A stretch of DNA of 64,000 nt from contig PAAY01000041.1 of assembly GCA_002698985.1 (NCBI GenBank), forward strand, positions 116,228 through 180,227, written 5' to 3'. Made by a program: the position numbers and the translations under genes. This DNA comes from Saprospirales bacterium (GTDB lineage Bacteria; Bacteroidota; Bacteroidia; Chitinophagales; Saprospiraceae). The notes under the pieces are model-generated. The model searched no databases and had not been told where the DNA came from. It worked only from the letters and a program-made list of their open reading frames with translations. Of this stretch, positions 24,428 to 33,152 are shown in pieces. How positions within the stretch are numbered: the first letter of the stretch is position 1; each line of letters opens with the position of its first letter.

Positions 24428-25474
24428 TCACTGGCTGTTCAGCGCCCATTCGTATTCGAGGTATCTGACCTTGGCATTGGGCTTGATTTTCACCTTGGAA
24501 TAGCGGTTCAGAAAGGTAATCAGATCACCAAAATCCTGGGCATACCACTCGAAAATTTTACTGACCTGGATGGCCGCAGGGCTGATTTTATTGTATGCGG
24601 GATTGTTGATGAAAGCACGCGCCTGCTTTTCGAAATTGCTTTCCAGGTTTTGAGCGGCCCAGGCCTGGTTGAGCAATGGCGGGCAGGATTTCGCTGCGCA
24701 ATTGACGGCAAAATGGATGCGGGCATCTTTGAATTTCGGCCGGAGGATGCCGTTTTCAATCTCGTCGAGGCTGTAGGTCTTGCTGCCCAGCTTGATCCAG
24801 CGCACCTTCCAGGGTTGCCCTCCGTGAAGATCAGTGATGCTCTTTACGGGGTAGTTGTCGAGGATCAGTTTCACCGTAAAGGCATTGTAGGCATTGATCC
24901 AGTAGGCCATTTCCTCCGCCCTTGACCAACCGGCCTGCGGTGGATTTTTCGACAGCAGGTCGAGGTATTCGTTCAGCCTGTTCATGTCCTTCTTCAATCC
25001 GGCGTAGTTCACCCTCCCGGCGCTGTTGACGTATTTGCGCAGCAACTCATCCCAGATGGCATGCGACGGAGCAGCGGCAACAACCGGCTTTTCTTCCAGG
25101 ACCTCTTCCTTTTCAGCTTCCTTAACGGTGGGAGTGGGCCGGGGGTCCTGATGGGGTTCTTCTATCACCGGCTCTTCCGGCTGAGCCTCAACGGGTTCTT
25201 TTGGCGTTTCTTCCACTTCCTTCGGCAAATCAGGCTGCTCCTGGCCTTTCTTTTCACTAACTGTCGGGGCCACCTCTTCTTTTTCTTTCACCACTTCCGT
25301 GGCAACACCGGTCTCGGGTTCTGTGGCAACATCAGCCTGATCAACTACCGGAACAGCCTCGGCAGTGGCAGTCTGCTCAGCACCGGACTGCCCGGCACCG
25401 GAAGCGGTTTCACCGTTGCCGCAGGCGAAGGAAAAAGAAACGAGTAACAGGATGAGAATTGAATAGTGGCGCAT
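24428..25474 (-). CDS. DUF547 domain lipoprotein with long Pro/Glu-rich linker
   Basis: 348 residues. The lipobox is FSFACGNG (Cys near residue 18). Residues about 22-135 are low-complexity, rich in Glu, Val, Pro and Ala (for example PKEVEETPKEPVEAQPEEP), a flexible spacer. The rest is a DUF547 domain: VNYAGLKKDMNRLNEYLDLL, MAYWINAYNAFTVKLILDNYPVKSI, then IHFAVNCAAKSCPPL and ISKIFEWYAQDFG-like sequence near the end. DUF547 proteins are widespread and have no established activity; the conserved Cys in CAAKSCP suggests a thiol-based or metal site. The linker would let the domain reach away from the membrane. Confidence 0.9.
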   Translation of the reverse strand: MRHYSILILLLVSFSFACGNGETASGAGQSGAEQTATAEAVPVVDQADVATEPETGVATEVVKEKEEVAPTVSEKKGQEQPDLPKEVEETPKEPVEAQPEEPVIEEPHQDPRPTPTVKEAEKEEVLEEKPVVAAAPSHAIWDELLRKYVNSAGRVNYAGLKKDMNRLNEYLDLLSKNPPQAGWSRAEEMAYWINAYNAFTVKLILDNYPVKSITDLHGGQPWKVRWIKLGSKTYSLDEIENGILRPKFKDARIHFAVNCAAKSCPPLLNQAWAAQNLESNFEKQARAFINNPAYNKISPAAIQVSKIFEWYAQDFGDLITFLNRYSKVKIKPNAKVRYLEYEWALNSQ

Positions 25475-25482
25475 TGGTTGAG

Positions 25483-26003
25483 GATTATTAGGATTATAGA
25501 GGATTATGGGGATTATAGAGGTTGTTGTCGGTTGTCGGTTGTCGGTTGCCGGTTAGCAGGAATACTCTATTCAACTCTGTTTTCAACTCCGACAACTCTG
25601 TGGTTTAAAAAGTTTAGAGTGTAGAGTGTAGGGTTTAGAGTTTGGGGGGCTAGCTCCGTGAAACTCCGTGAAAAAACTCCGTGGAATTCCGTGTAATAAC
25701 TCTGTTTAACTCTGTGGTTTAAAAGTTTAGAGTGTAGAGTGTAGGGTTTAGAGTTTGGGGGGCTAGCTCCGTGAAACTCCGTGAAAAAACTCCGTGGAAC
25801 TCCGTGTAAAACTCTGTTTAACTCTGTGGTTTAAAAGTTTAGAGTTTAGAGTGTAGGGTTTAGAGTTTGGGGGGGCTAGCTCCGTGAAACTCCGTGAATC
25901 TCCGTGAAAAAACTCCGTGTAACTCCGTGTAAAACTCTGTTTAACTCTGTGGTAAAAAAGAAAAGAGTTTAGCAGAATCAACTACGAGCTACGAGCCATG
26001 AGC
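25483..26003. repeat. composite word-repeat region, copy 2, with three about 112-bp tandem copies
   Basis: After GGATTAT and GTTGTCGG words, a unit of about 112 bp starting GTTTAGAGTGTAGAG occurs three times (25612, 25725, 25837). Each unit runs GAGTTTGGGGGGCTAGCTCC, CCGTGAAACTCCGTGAAA, AACTCTGTTTAACTCTGTGG. The block ends in GAGCTACGAGCCATGAGCC. Between 26004 and 26307 there is no supported gene; CGTCACGCCCGTCACG words (26010-26035) and TTGAGAGAGG words (26234-26270) follow. Confidence 0.85.
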
Positions 26004-26307
26004 CACTCCGTAACGCCCGTCACGCCCGTCACGATCACTAAAACTCCGGAACGAAATTGCAGAAACTTTGGTTTTGCCGAAGGGCAATGGGGTTGTGAAG
26101 AAGACATTTTACCAAAGAATTGTTCCGAAGAAAAAACTGCCGACGGCAATGGATGCGACCAACCTTCTTTGGCTGCCAATGCACGGTACAGTAGTTTTGC
26201 CGACGAATAAAAACAAAATTGAGCCTGGGGAATGGTTGAGAGAGGTTGAGAGAAATTTAGAGAGGTTTGAGTGATCATCAGCCGGGTTCGGAAAGGATTT
26301 CAACCGC

Positions 26308-27216
26308 ATGAGTGTAGTCGTAGAGGAATTGACGAAAGTTTACGGAAGCCAGAAGGCCGTTGACGGGATCAGCTTCAAGGCCGACAAGGGTGAGGTGCTG
26401 GGTTTTCTGGGGCCAAACGGTGCCGGAAAAAGCACCACCATGAAAATCCTGACCTGCTTCATTCCGCAGACCTCCGGCAAAGCCAGCGTCTGCGGCTACG
26501 ACGTGGAAGCAGATTCACTGGAAGTGCGCAAACGCATCGGTTACCTGCCCGAACACAACCCGCTCTACAAAGAACTTTACGTCAGGGAATACCTCGAATT
26601 CATCGCCCGGCTGCACCGCCTTGCCAAACCTCGCCAGCGAATTGATGAGATGATCGAAATGACCGGGTTGGAGCGGGAGCAACGCAAACACATCGGTGAG
26701 CTGTCAAAAGGTTACCGCCAGCGGGTGGGACTGGCGCAGGCCATGCTCCACAATCCCGACGTACTCATCCTCGACGAGCCCACCAGCGGCCTCGACCCCA
26801 ACCAACTGGTGGAAATCCGCCAACTGATCAAAAACCTGGGCCGGGAAAAAACCGTCATCTTTTCCACCCACATCATGCAAGAGGTGCAAGCCCTCTGCGA
26901 CCGGGTCATCATCATCAACCGGGGCCGCATCGTAGCCGACGACCCCATCGATCAGCTCTCCAACCGGGTGCGGGGCGAGGTGGTCATCACCGTTGAATTT
27001 GCCGGACCGGTAGCCGCCAAAAGCTTGCAAGGCATCCCTCAGGTCAGAAAAGTGGAAGAAGCCGGACACAACCGCTGGAGGCTCTACACCGACTCCGGCC
27101 ACGACATCCGCAAAGACGTTTTTGGATTTGCCGTCAGCAACAAACTCGTCCTGCTCGAGATGCACCGGGAAGAATTCAGCGTGGAAGGCATCTTCCAGCA
27201 ACTCACCAAAAATTAA
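26308..27216 (+). CDS. gldA: gliding motility ABC transporter ATP-binding protein GldA
   Basis: 302 residues. Walker A is GPNGAGKST (about 35-43), the ABC signature is LSKGYRQRVGLAQAML (132-147), and Walker B is DVLILDEPTSGLDP (150-163), followed by the switch His in FSTHIMQEV. The N-terminus MSVVVEELTKVYGSQKAVDGISF matches Bacteroidota GldA, and the gldF and gldG partners lie 0.9-1.7 kb downstream. GldA is the ATPase of the GldAFG complex at the inner membrane, connected with gliding in Flavobacterium; its exact transport role is not known. It is followed after 21 bp by a secreted hypothetical protein gene. Confidence 0.93.
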   Translation: MSVVVEELTKVYGSQKAVDGISFKADKGEVLGFLGPNGAGKSTTMKILTCFIPQTSGKASVCGYDVEADSLEVRKRIGYLPEHNPLYKELYVREYLEFIARLHRLAKPRQRIDEMIEMTGLEREQRKHIGELSKGYRQRVGLAQAMLHNPDVLILDEPTSGLDPNQLVEIRQLIKNLGREKTVIFSTHIMQEVQALCDRVIIINRGRIVADDPIDQLSNRVRGEVVITVEFAGPVAAKSLQGIPQVRKVEEAGHNRWRLYTDSGHDIRKDVFGFAVSNKLVLLEMHREEFSVEGIFQQLTKN

Positions 27217-27237
27217 AGAACCCTTTACCACCCATTT

Positions 27238-27909
27238 ATGCGCATATTTTTCTCCTTTTTCATCTTTTCCTTCGCCCTGTCGGGCAATGCGCAGGTCAGT
27301 GGCGAAGTGGTGTCCAAGAATTTCCATTTCAAAGACGGCATCTACCTGCACTTTTCCAGCTTCCAGACCGACAGCCCCGACATCTCCTGGGAGGACGTGG
27401 AGGCAGTCATCATCACCAACCCACAGACCTCGCTAACCGTCATAGACAGCCTTCGCTGGCGCAAGAGCGGCCGGGCCATCAGCATCGACAGCATCTGGGG
27501 CTTCAGCCGCAACGGCGTACCTTCCATCCGCATTCCGGAACAGGAAATCAGCAAAAGCCTGCCCACCTTCGCCGCCCTCAAGCTGCGGGGGAAAATCTGC
27601 TATTTCACCTACCCCGATTACCGCATGCGGGAGGTCTTCGTGGCCGCCTACAATCCACTGACCGGCCGCCCCTTCCGCACCGGAAAAGTGCTGCGTGAAA
27701 AAGAAATCCTGGTGGAGCGGATGCTCAGCTTCGAAACAGGACAACTGGCCGACTTCAACCTCGAAAACTTCAAAACCTGGATTGCCGACGATTCCACTCT
27801 CCTCAAATCCTTTCTGGAACTGACCCCAGCTGAGCAACAAGAGAAACTCTTCAAGACCCTGCTCATTTACGACGACAGAAACCTGGTGAGGACGAAGGAG
27901 AGATTATGA
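27238..27909 (+). CDS. conserved-looking secreted protein of unknown function
   Basis: 223 residues. Signal peptide of about 19 residues ending SGNAQ, then VSGEVVSKNFHFKDGIYLHFSSFQTDSPDISWEDVEA. I recognise no family. The mature protein is mostly predicted beta structure with an acidic, Leu-rich C-terminus (LTPAEQQEKLFKTLLIYDDRN). It lies between gldA and gldF, 21 bp after gldA and on the same strand, so it may be co-transcribed with gldA; a repeat-filled gap follows it. A role in gliding or export is possible only by position. Confidence 0.75.
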   Translation: MRIFFSFFIFSFALSGNAQVSGEVVSKNFHFKDGIYLHFSSFQTDSPDISWEDVEAVIITNPQTSLTVIDSLRWRKSGRAISIDSIWGFSRNGVPSIRIPEQEISKSLPTFAALKLRGKICYFTYPDYRMREVFVAAYNPLTGRPFRTGKVLREKEILVERMLSFETGQLADFNLENFKTWIADDSTLLKSFLELTPAEQQEKLFKTLLIYDDRNLVRTKERL

Positions 27910-28012
27910 GGATTATGGGGATTATGGAGGATTATGGAGGATTATGGAGGTTGTTGTAGGTTGGGTGGCTGCCATCCGTCACGAGTCACCCGTCACGAGT
28001 CACGAGTCACGA
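27903..28012. repeat. GGATTATGG words, then GTCACGAGTCAC words
   Basis: Four GGATTATGG-type words (27908-27946), GTTGTTGTAGGTTG, and then CGTCACGAGTCACCCGTCAC-type words (27978-28012). This is the same word order as the start of the composite repeats at 4575 and 25483. Confidence 0.75.
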
Positions 28013-28111
28013 CTGAAAACTGACAATACCCCCACAAAGACCTCTGCATAAGCGTTAAAAAATGAAACTTTGCGCCGCTGAGGCAGCAAAATCAAGTCTT
28101 AACCAACATCT

Positions 28112-28843
28112 ATGCTGACCATTTTCAGGAAAGAGATCAACGCCTTTTTCAGTTCGCTTATCGGTTACATTGTGGTGGGGGTGTTCCTGACCATCATGGG
28201 GCTGATCATGTTCGTGTTTCCTGACACCAGCCTGCTCAATTACAACTACGCCACGCTGGACCAGCTTTTCGACATTGCGCCCATGGTGTTCACCTTCCTC
28301 ATTCCGGCGGTCACCATGCGCTCATTTGCCGAAGAGCACCAGAGCGGCACCATAGAGCTGCTGGCCACCCGGCCGCTGACCGATCTGCAAATCGTGCTCG
28401 GCAAGTTTACAGCCAGTTGGGCGCTGGTGCTGTTTGCACTGCTGCCCACCCTGCTCTACTATTACACCGTGCACCAATTGGGTAGCCCTCCGGGCAATCT
28501 CGACAGCGGGGCCATCGCAGGGTCTTACATCGGCCTGGCACTGCTGGCAGGGGCTTTCACCGCCATTGGCGTTTTTGCCTCCTCGCTCACCAACAACCAG
28601 ATCGCCAGCTTTGTGCTGGCAACGTTCCTCTGCTTTGTCTTCCACTGGGGCTTCTGGTTCATCAGCAAGCTGCCGGTCTTTGTAGGCAAAGTGGACGACA
28701 TCGTGCAAATGATCGGCATCGACTACCACTACGCCTCCATCAGCCGGGGCGTCATCGATACCAGAGACGTGATTTACTTCCTCTCTGTCATCGCTGTTTT
28801 CGTCGCAATGACGGTGACATCATTGGAGCGCCGTAAATGGTAG
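28112..28843 (+). CDS. gldF: gliding motility ABC transporter permease GldF
   Basis: 243 residues, with about six membrane helices. It begins MLTIFRKEINAFFSSLIGYIVVGVFL, the usual start of GldF and related ABC-2 permeases, and contains FAEEHQSGTIELLATRPLTDLQIVLGKFTASW (71-101), a signature loop of these transporters. It is the inner-membrane part of the GldAFG complex. gldG follows 96 bp downstream after a short word repeat (GTTGAAGTGTTGAAATG), so the gld genes are not tightly packed. Confidence 0.93.
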   Translation: MLTIFRKEINAFFSSLIGYIVVGVFLTIMGLIMFVFPDTSLLNYNYATLDQLFDIAPMVFTFLIPAVTMRSFAEEHQSGTIELLATRPLTDLQIVLGKFTASWALVLFALLPTLLYYYTVHQLGSPPGNLDSGAIAGSYIGLALLAGAFTAIGVFASSLTNNQIASFVLATFLCFVFHWGFWFISKLPVFVGKVDDIVQMIGIDYHYASISRGVIDTRDVIYFLSVIAVFVAMTVTSLERRKW

Positions 28844-28938
28844 GGATTGTTGAAGTGTTGAAATGTTGAAATTGTTGAAGATGATCGGGGTTTCGCCAAC
28901 TCTAAACCCTAAACTCTACACCCTAAACCAGAAAAAGA

Positions 28939-30630
28939 TTGTCAGAAAGACGCAAACAATCGCTGATCAAATTGGGGCTGATCCTGGGGATCGCCGTGCT
29001 GGCCAACATCCTGGGCAGTGCTTTTTTTACGCACATTGACCTGACGGAAGACCAGCGCTACTCCCTTACCGACCCCACCATCGAGCTGTTGCGGAGTCTG
29101 GATGATGTGGTGTACATCGAGGTCATGCTGGAAGGGGATTTCCCCGCCGGCTTCAAACGCCTCCAACGGTCGGTGCGGGAACTGCTGGACGAATTCCGCT
29201 CCTACTCAGGATACATCGAATACACCTTCAAAGACCCCAACCGGGGCACCCCCGAAGAGGTGAACCAACGGCGTGAGGAACTGGCCAAAGAAGGCATCGT
29301 GCCCACCAACCTCCGCATCAAGGAAACCGAAGGCACCGAGGAAAAACTGATTTACCCTTACGCCAAAGTCAACTACGGAGGCCGCACCGCCGTGGTAGAC
29401 CTGCTGGATGAACAGGCCCGTGGCAGCAACCCCGAAGAACAACTCAACACTTCCATCAGCCAGTTGGAGTACAACTTCGCCAACGCCCTGCACAAACTCC
29501 AGTTGGGAGCCAAAGAGGTCATCGCCTTCACCGTTGGGCACGGCGAGCTGAACGAACTGGAACGCAAAGACCTGGTGCGCAGCCTGAAAGCCTATTACGA
29601 AGTGGGCACCTTCAACCTGGACAGCGCCTATGTCATCCCACAGGCTGTCAAAGTGCTCATTGTAGCGAAGCCACGACGGCCATTCAGCGACCGTGACAAA
29701 TTCCTCATCGACCAGTATGTGATGAACGGCGGCAAGGTTATCTGGCTCATCGACCGCCTGAACGCCGAGCTGGACAGCCTGCGCGGCACCAACGCCTATG
29801 TGCCGATGGACTACCCGCTGGAGCTGGACGACATCTTGTTCAAATACGGCGTTCGCATCAACCCCGACCTGGTGCTGGACCTGCGATGCAGTCACATCCC
29901 AATGGTCATCGATCCAACCGGGCGGCAGGAACTGTTCCCCTGGTATTACCACGTCATCAGCATCCCACAGTCTGATCATCCCATCGTCAAAAACCTGGAT
30001 GGCATCAACCTGTTTTTCCCCAGCTCCATCGACACGGTCAAAACCAAAACGCCGGTCAAAAAGACCATTTTGCTGACCAGCAGTGAAAACAGCCGCATAC
30101 AGCCCAACATCACCCGGCTGAACTTTGAAATACTGCGCTACGACCCCGACCCCGAAAAGTTCAACAAACAGCACATACCGCTGGCCGTGTTGCTGGAAGG
30201 CGAGTTCCCCTCGCTTTTCGAAAACAGGGTGACCGCTGCCTTTCAGCAAACACTGGAGCAGATCGATCAGCAATTCAGGGAAAAATCAGTAAACACCCGC
30301 ATGCTGGTCGTTTCCGACGGCGACATTGCCCGCAACCTGGTGGTGGATCCCCGGCAAGGCCAGGTGATGCCGCTCGGCTACAACCGCTTCGAACGCTATC
30401 AGTTTGCCAACAAGGACTTCCTCCTCAATGCCGTGGAATACCTCCGCGACGACAACGGCATCATCGAAGCCCGGGGCAAGGAAGTGAAACTCCGCCTGAT
30501 GAACACCACAAAAGCCCAACAGGAAGCCACCAAATGGCAACTCCTCAACATAGGCGTCCCATTGCTCTTCCTGCTCATCTTCGGCTTTTTGTGGAACTGG
30601 TTCAGGAGGCGGAAATATGCGAGGGCGTGA
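28939..30630 (+). CDS. gldG: gliding motility ABC transporter protein GldG
   Basis: 563 residues from a TTG start at 28939, chosen because the next residues (SERRKQSLIKLGLILGIAVLANILGSAFF) give the normal GldG start with a membrane helix at 11-29. The central part is the ABC-type uncharacterised transport domain found in GldG (FSDRDKFLIDQYVMNGGKVIWLIDRLNAELDS at about 251-282). A second membrane helix lies at the C-terminus (LLNIGVPLLFLLIFGFLWNWF). It sits on the periplasmic side of the GldAFG complex. Its C-terminus is followed by GTGACGCGTGAC words and then a DUF4340 gene. Confidence 0.92.
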   Translation: MSERRKQSLIKLGLILGIAVLANILGSAFFTHIDLTEDQRYSLTDPTIELLRSLDDVVYIEVMLEGDFPAGFKRLQRSVRELLDEFRSYSGYIEYTFKDPNRGTPEEVNQRREELAKEGIVPTNLRIKETEGTEEKLIYPYAKVNYGGRTAVVDLLDEQARGSNPEEQLNTSISQLEYNFANALHKLQLGAKEVIAFTVGHGELNELERKDLVRSLKAYYEVGTFNLDSAYVIPQAVKVLIVAKPRRPFSDRDKFLIDQYVMNGGKVIWLIDRLNAELDSLRGTNAYVPMDYPLELDDILFKYGVRINPDLVLDLRCSHIPMVIDPTGRQELFPWYYHVISIPQSDHPIVKNLDGINLFFPSSIDTVKTKTPVKKTILLTSSENSRIQPNITRLNFEILRYDPDPEKFNKQHIPLAVLLEGEFPSLFENRVTAAFQQTLEQIDQQFREKSVNTRMLVVSDGDIARNLVVDPRQGQVMPLGYNRFERYQFANKDFLLNAVEYLRDDNGIIEARGKEVKLRLMNTTKAQQEATKWQLLNIGVPLLFLLIFGFLWNWFRRRKYARA

Positions 30631-30800
30631 GGCGTGACGGCGTGACGCGTAACTCGTGACGCGTGACACGTGACGCGTGACATGGTGAGTTGGCCTGGAA
30701 TAAGTGGCCAAAAAACCGCTGGCGCCGTTCCGAATTTCTTCGGAATGTACTGTGCCCCAAAAACCCCGCTGGCGCTGGACTCCGTCCGGTGCCCAAAAAA
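30626..30800. repeat. GTGACGCGTGAC words and two hairpin-swap repeats
   Basis: GCGTGACACGTGACGCGTGAC-like words run from 30632 to 30682. Then two units follow that start AAAAACC(CC)GCTGGCG and end GTGCCCxAAAA. Their central hairpins differ: TTCCGAA-TTTC-TTCGGAA (30728-30745) and GGAC-TCC-GTCC (30777-30787). A third unit is at 33641-33676. Confidence 0.75.
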
Positions 30801-30834
30801 AACCTTCAAAAACCTCAGCAAAAAAACCTGACAC

Positions 30835-31854
30835 ATGAACCGCAACAAATGGCTTCTCATCATCTTCGTTCTGCTGGCCCTGGCCACGGGGTGGTATTTC
30901 TATGGCAAAGGCGGACCCACTGAAAGCACCCTCGGCTGGGATCGCAACTTCAAAGTGGAAAACGAGGATGAGATTTACAAGATCTTCATTGCCCGAAGGG
31001 ACAGCATCACCACCACACTGGAGCGGCAGGGCGACCACTGGATCGTCAATGGCAAATACAAAGCCCGGCCCAACGCCATGCACAACATCCTGGAGGCGGT
31101 GACGAAACTGGAACTGCAATACGTGCCCCCCAAAGCCGCTTATGACAACATCGTGCGGGAAATGGCCGCCCGGGGCATCAAAGTGGAGGTGTACGGCAAA
31201 TCCGGCAAGCTGCTCAAGAGCTACTATGTGGGTGGTGTAACCGCCGATGCCCGTGGCACCTACATGCTGATGGAAGGCTCCGAACAGCCCATGGTGATGG
31301 GCCTGCCCAACATGGAAGGCCAGATCAGAACCCGCTACGACATGGTGGGCGATGACTGGCGGGACCGCACCGTATTTGGCTACAAAGCAGACGACATCCA
31401 GGCCGTCAGCATCGAATACCCCACCAATAAGAACAAATCCTTCAAGTTGAGAAGAGAGGGCAACGATTATGTAGTTGAGCCCTTTTACGAAAATCAGCTG
31501 CGCATCGATCAGCCGGTGGACAAGGCCAGCGTGGAGGCCTTCCTGTACAACTTTGAAAGCCTCCTCGCCGAGAACTTCATCAACGACCAACCCGACAAAG
31601 AGGAACTGAACGAGCTATTGCCCTTCGCCATCGTCTCCGTTACGGACAAGGACGGCAACGAACGCAAGGTGAAGTTCACCCCCAAACACCGCATCAACGC
31701 CGCCACCGGCGAGCGCAAAACCGACATCGTGGAGCGCTATTACCTCTTCCTCAACGACGGTGACCTGATGCTGGGACAGCACCGGGTTTTCCAAAAAATA
31801 TTCTGGCCTTACGATGCCTTCTTCCTGCCGCCTTCGGCTAAGGTGAAAGGCTGA
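30835..31854 (+). CDS. DUF4340 domain protein
   Basis: 339 residues. One N-terminal membrane helix (NKWLLIIFVLLALATGWYFYG) is followed by a periplasmic domain beginning TLGWDRNFKVENEDEIYKIFIARRD, with ITTTLERQGDHWIVNGKYKARPNAMHNILEAVTKLE, the layout of DUF4340 proteins. This family is regularly encoded next to GldG-like ABC transport proteins, as here, so it probably belongs to the same envelope complex, but no biochemical role is established. Two repeat units lie just upstream; the phospholipase C/nuclease-like gene starts 20 bp after its stop. Confidence 0.88.
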   Translation: MNRNKWLLIIFVLLALATGWYFYGKGGPTESTLGWDRNFKVENEDEIYKIFIARRDSITTTLERQGDHWIVNGKYKARPNAMHNILEAVTKLELQYVPPKAAYDNIVREMAARGIKVEVYGKSGKLLKSYYVGGVTADARGTYMLMEGSEQPMVMGLPNMEGQIRTRYDMVGDDWRDRTVFGYKADDIQAVSIEYPTNKNKSFKLRREGNDYVVEPFYENQLRIDQPVDKASVEAFLYNFESLLAENFINDQPDKEELNELLPFAIVSVTDKDGNERKVKFTPKHRINAATGERKTDIVERYYLFLNDGDLMLGQHRVFQKIFWPYDAFFLPPSAKVKG

Positions 31855-31874
31855 GACTGGTTTTGATCTGAGCC

Positions 31875-33152
31875 ATGAAAAACAGCGCCTGCATCGTTCT
31901 GCTTTTTTTGTTCGCCTTCGCAAACGCCGCTTGGTGGCTCCCCGCCCCTGCCCGCCATTGCGCAGCGACAGAAACGGAAACAGTGTGGGGATTCTTCGGC
32001 CACCGCAAAATCAACCGCCACGCGGTGTACAGCCTACCGCCGGAGATGATGGTCTTCTTCAAACCCAACATCGACTACCTCACCGAACACGCCGTCGATG
32101 CCGACATGCGGCGCTATGCCAGCAAGTACGAAGCTCCCCGGCACTACATCGACCTGGACCGCTACGGCGAGCCGCCCTTCCCTGCCCTGCCCCGCAACTG
32201 GACCGACGCCCTGCTCTGCCATTCCGACTATTTTTTCCTTCGGCAAAACGGCGACACCCTGCCCCTGTTCAGCCAACCGGTGGTTGAAGCCTGGCTGGGG
32301 CCCGACAGCCTGCTGGCCATGAATCCTGCTACTGGTGTTGGGGAACAAGTGCTCAGCTACCGGCAAATGCGCTCCTTCTTTCGGGAGGAGGTTTTGCCGC
32401 TGTATTACGAAGATGAATGGCGGGTGAGTGCCGACAGCTTCCAACTGAAGACCGGGGTACTGCTCCCGGATTGCGAAGCGATTCTGGTGGTGGACACCTT
32501 CAGCCAGCACGGCATTGTGCCCTACCAGCTCGAGCGCATGATGGGGCAGCTTACGGCTGCGTTCCGGAAGGGCGACACTGACCGGATTCTGCGCTACGCC
32601 GCCGACCTGGGCCACTACATGGCCGACGCCCACGTGCCGCTCCACACCACCGAAAACTACAACGGTCAGCTCACCAACCAGCTTGGTATCCACGCCTTCT
32701 GGGAAAGCCGCCTGCCGGAGCTCTTCGCCGATGAGTATTACGATTTCTGGGTCGGCAAAGCCGGATACATCCTCGATCAAAGGGAGTTTTTTTGGAATAC
32801 CGTCATGGAAAGCCACAGCCTGGTGGACAGCGTGCTGACCATCGAAAAAGAACTCTCACAGCAGTACCCACCCGACCAGCAGTATTGCACAGAATGGCGC
32901 GGCAACAGCGCCGTGACCGTACCCTGCGAAGCCTACTCCCGGGCCTACCACGACCGCCTCGGCGGCATGGTGGAGCGCCGCATGCGTGAGGCCATCCTGG
33001 CCGTCAGCAGCGCCTGGTACACCGCCTGGGTGGACGCCGGCCAACCCGACCTGCGCCCCCTGGCCGGCATCCCCCTGCCCCCGGAAGAAGCCATGCCGGC
33101 AGATTCGCTGCAGCAACCCGTGAAGCCGCTGCGGCCTCATGAAGGGGAATGA
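31875..33152 (+). CDS. zinc-dependent phospholipase C / S1-P1 nuclease-like protein
   Basis: 425 residues with a hydrophobic signal (ACIVLLFLFAFANAAWW). The start of the mature part, TVWGFFGHRKINRHAVYSLP, and the later DLGHYMADAHVPLHTTENYNGQLTNQLGIHAFWESRLPE, match the zinc-site signature of the phospholipase C/S1-P1 nuclease fold (His, Asp and His ligands of a tri-zinc cluster). It would act in the periplasm or outside the cell on phospholipids or nucleic acids; the sequence does not say which. It follows DUF4340 by 20 bp and is probably in the same transcript. The C-terminus is Pro-rich and acidic, without a T9SS tail. Confidence 0.83.
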   Translation: MKNSACIVLLFLFAFANAAWWLPAPARHCAATETETVWGFFGHRKINRHAVYSLPPEMMVFFKPNIDYLTEHAVDADMRRYASKYEAPRHYIDLDRYGEPPFPALPRNWTDALLCHSDYFFLRQNGDTLPLFSQPVVEAWLGPDSLLAMNPATGVGEQVLSYRQMRSFFREEVLPLYYEDEWRVSADSFQLKTGVLLPDCEAILVVDTFSQHGIVPYQLERMMGQLTAAFRKGDTDRILRYAADLGHYMADAHVPLHTTENYNGQLTNQLGIHAFWESRLPELFADEYYDFWVGKAGYILDQREFFWNTVMESHSLVDSVLTIEKELSQQYPPDQQYCTEWRGNSAVTVPCEAYSRAYHDRLGGMVERRMREAILAVSSAWYTAWVDAGQPDLRPLAGIPLPPEEAMPADSLQQPVKPLRPHEGE

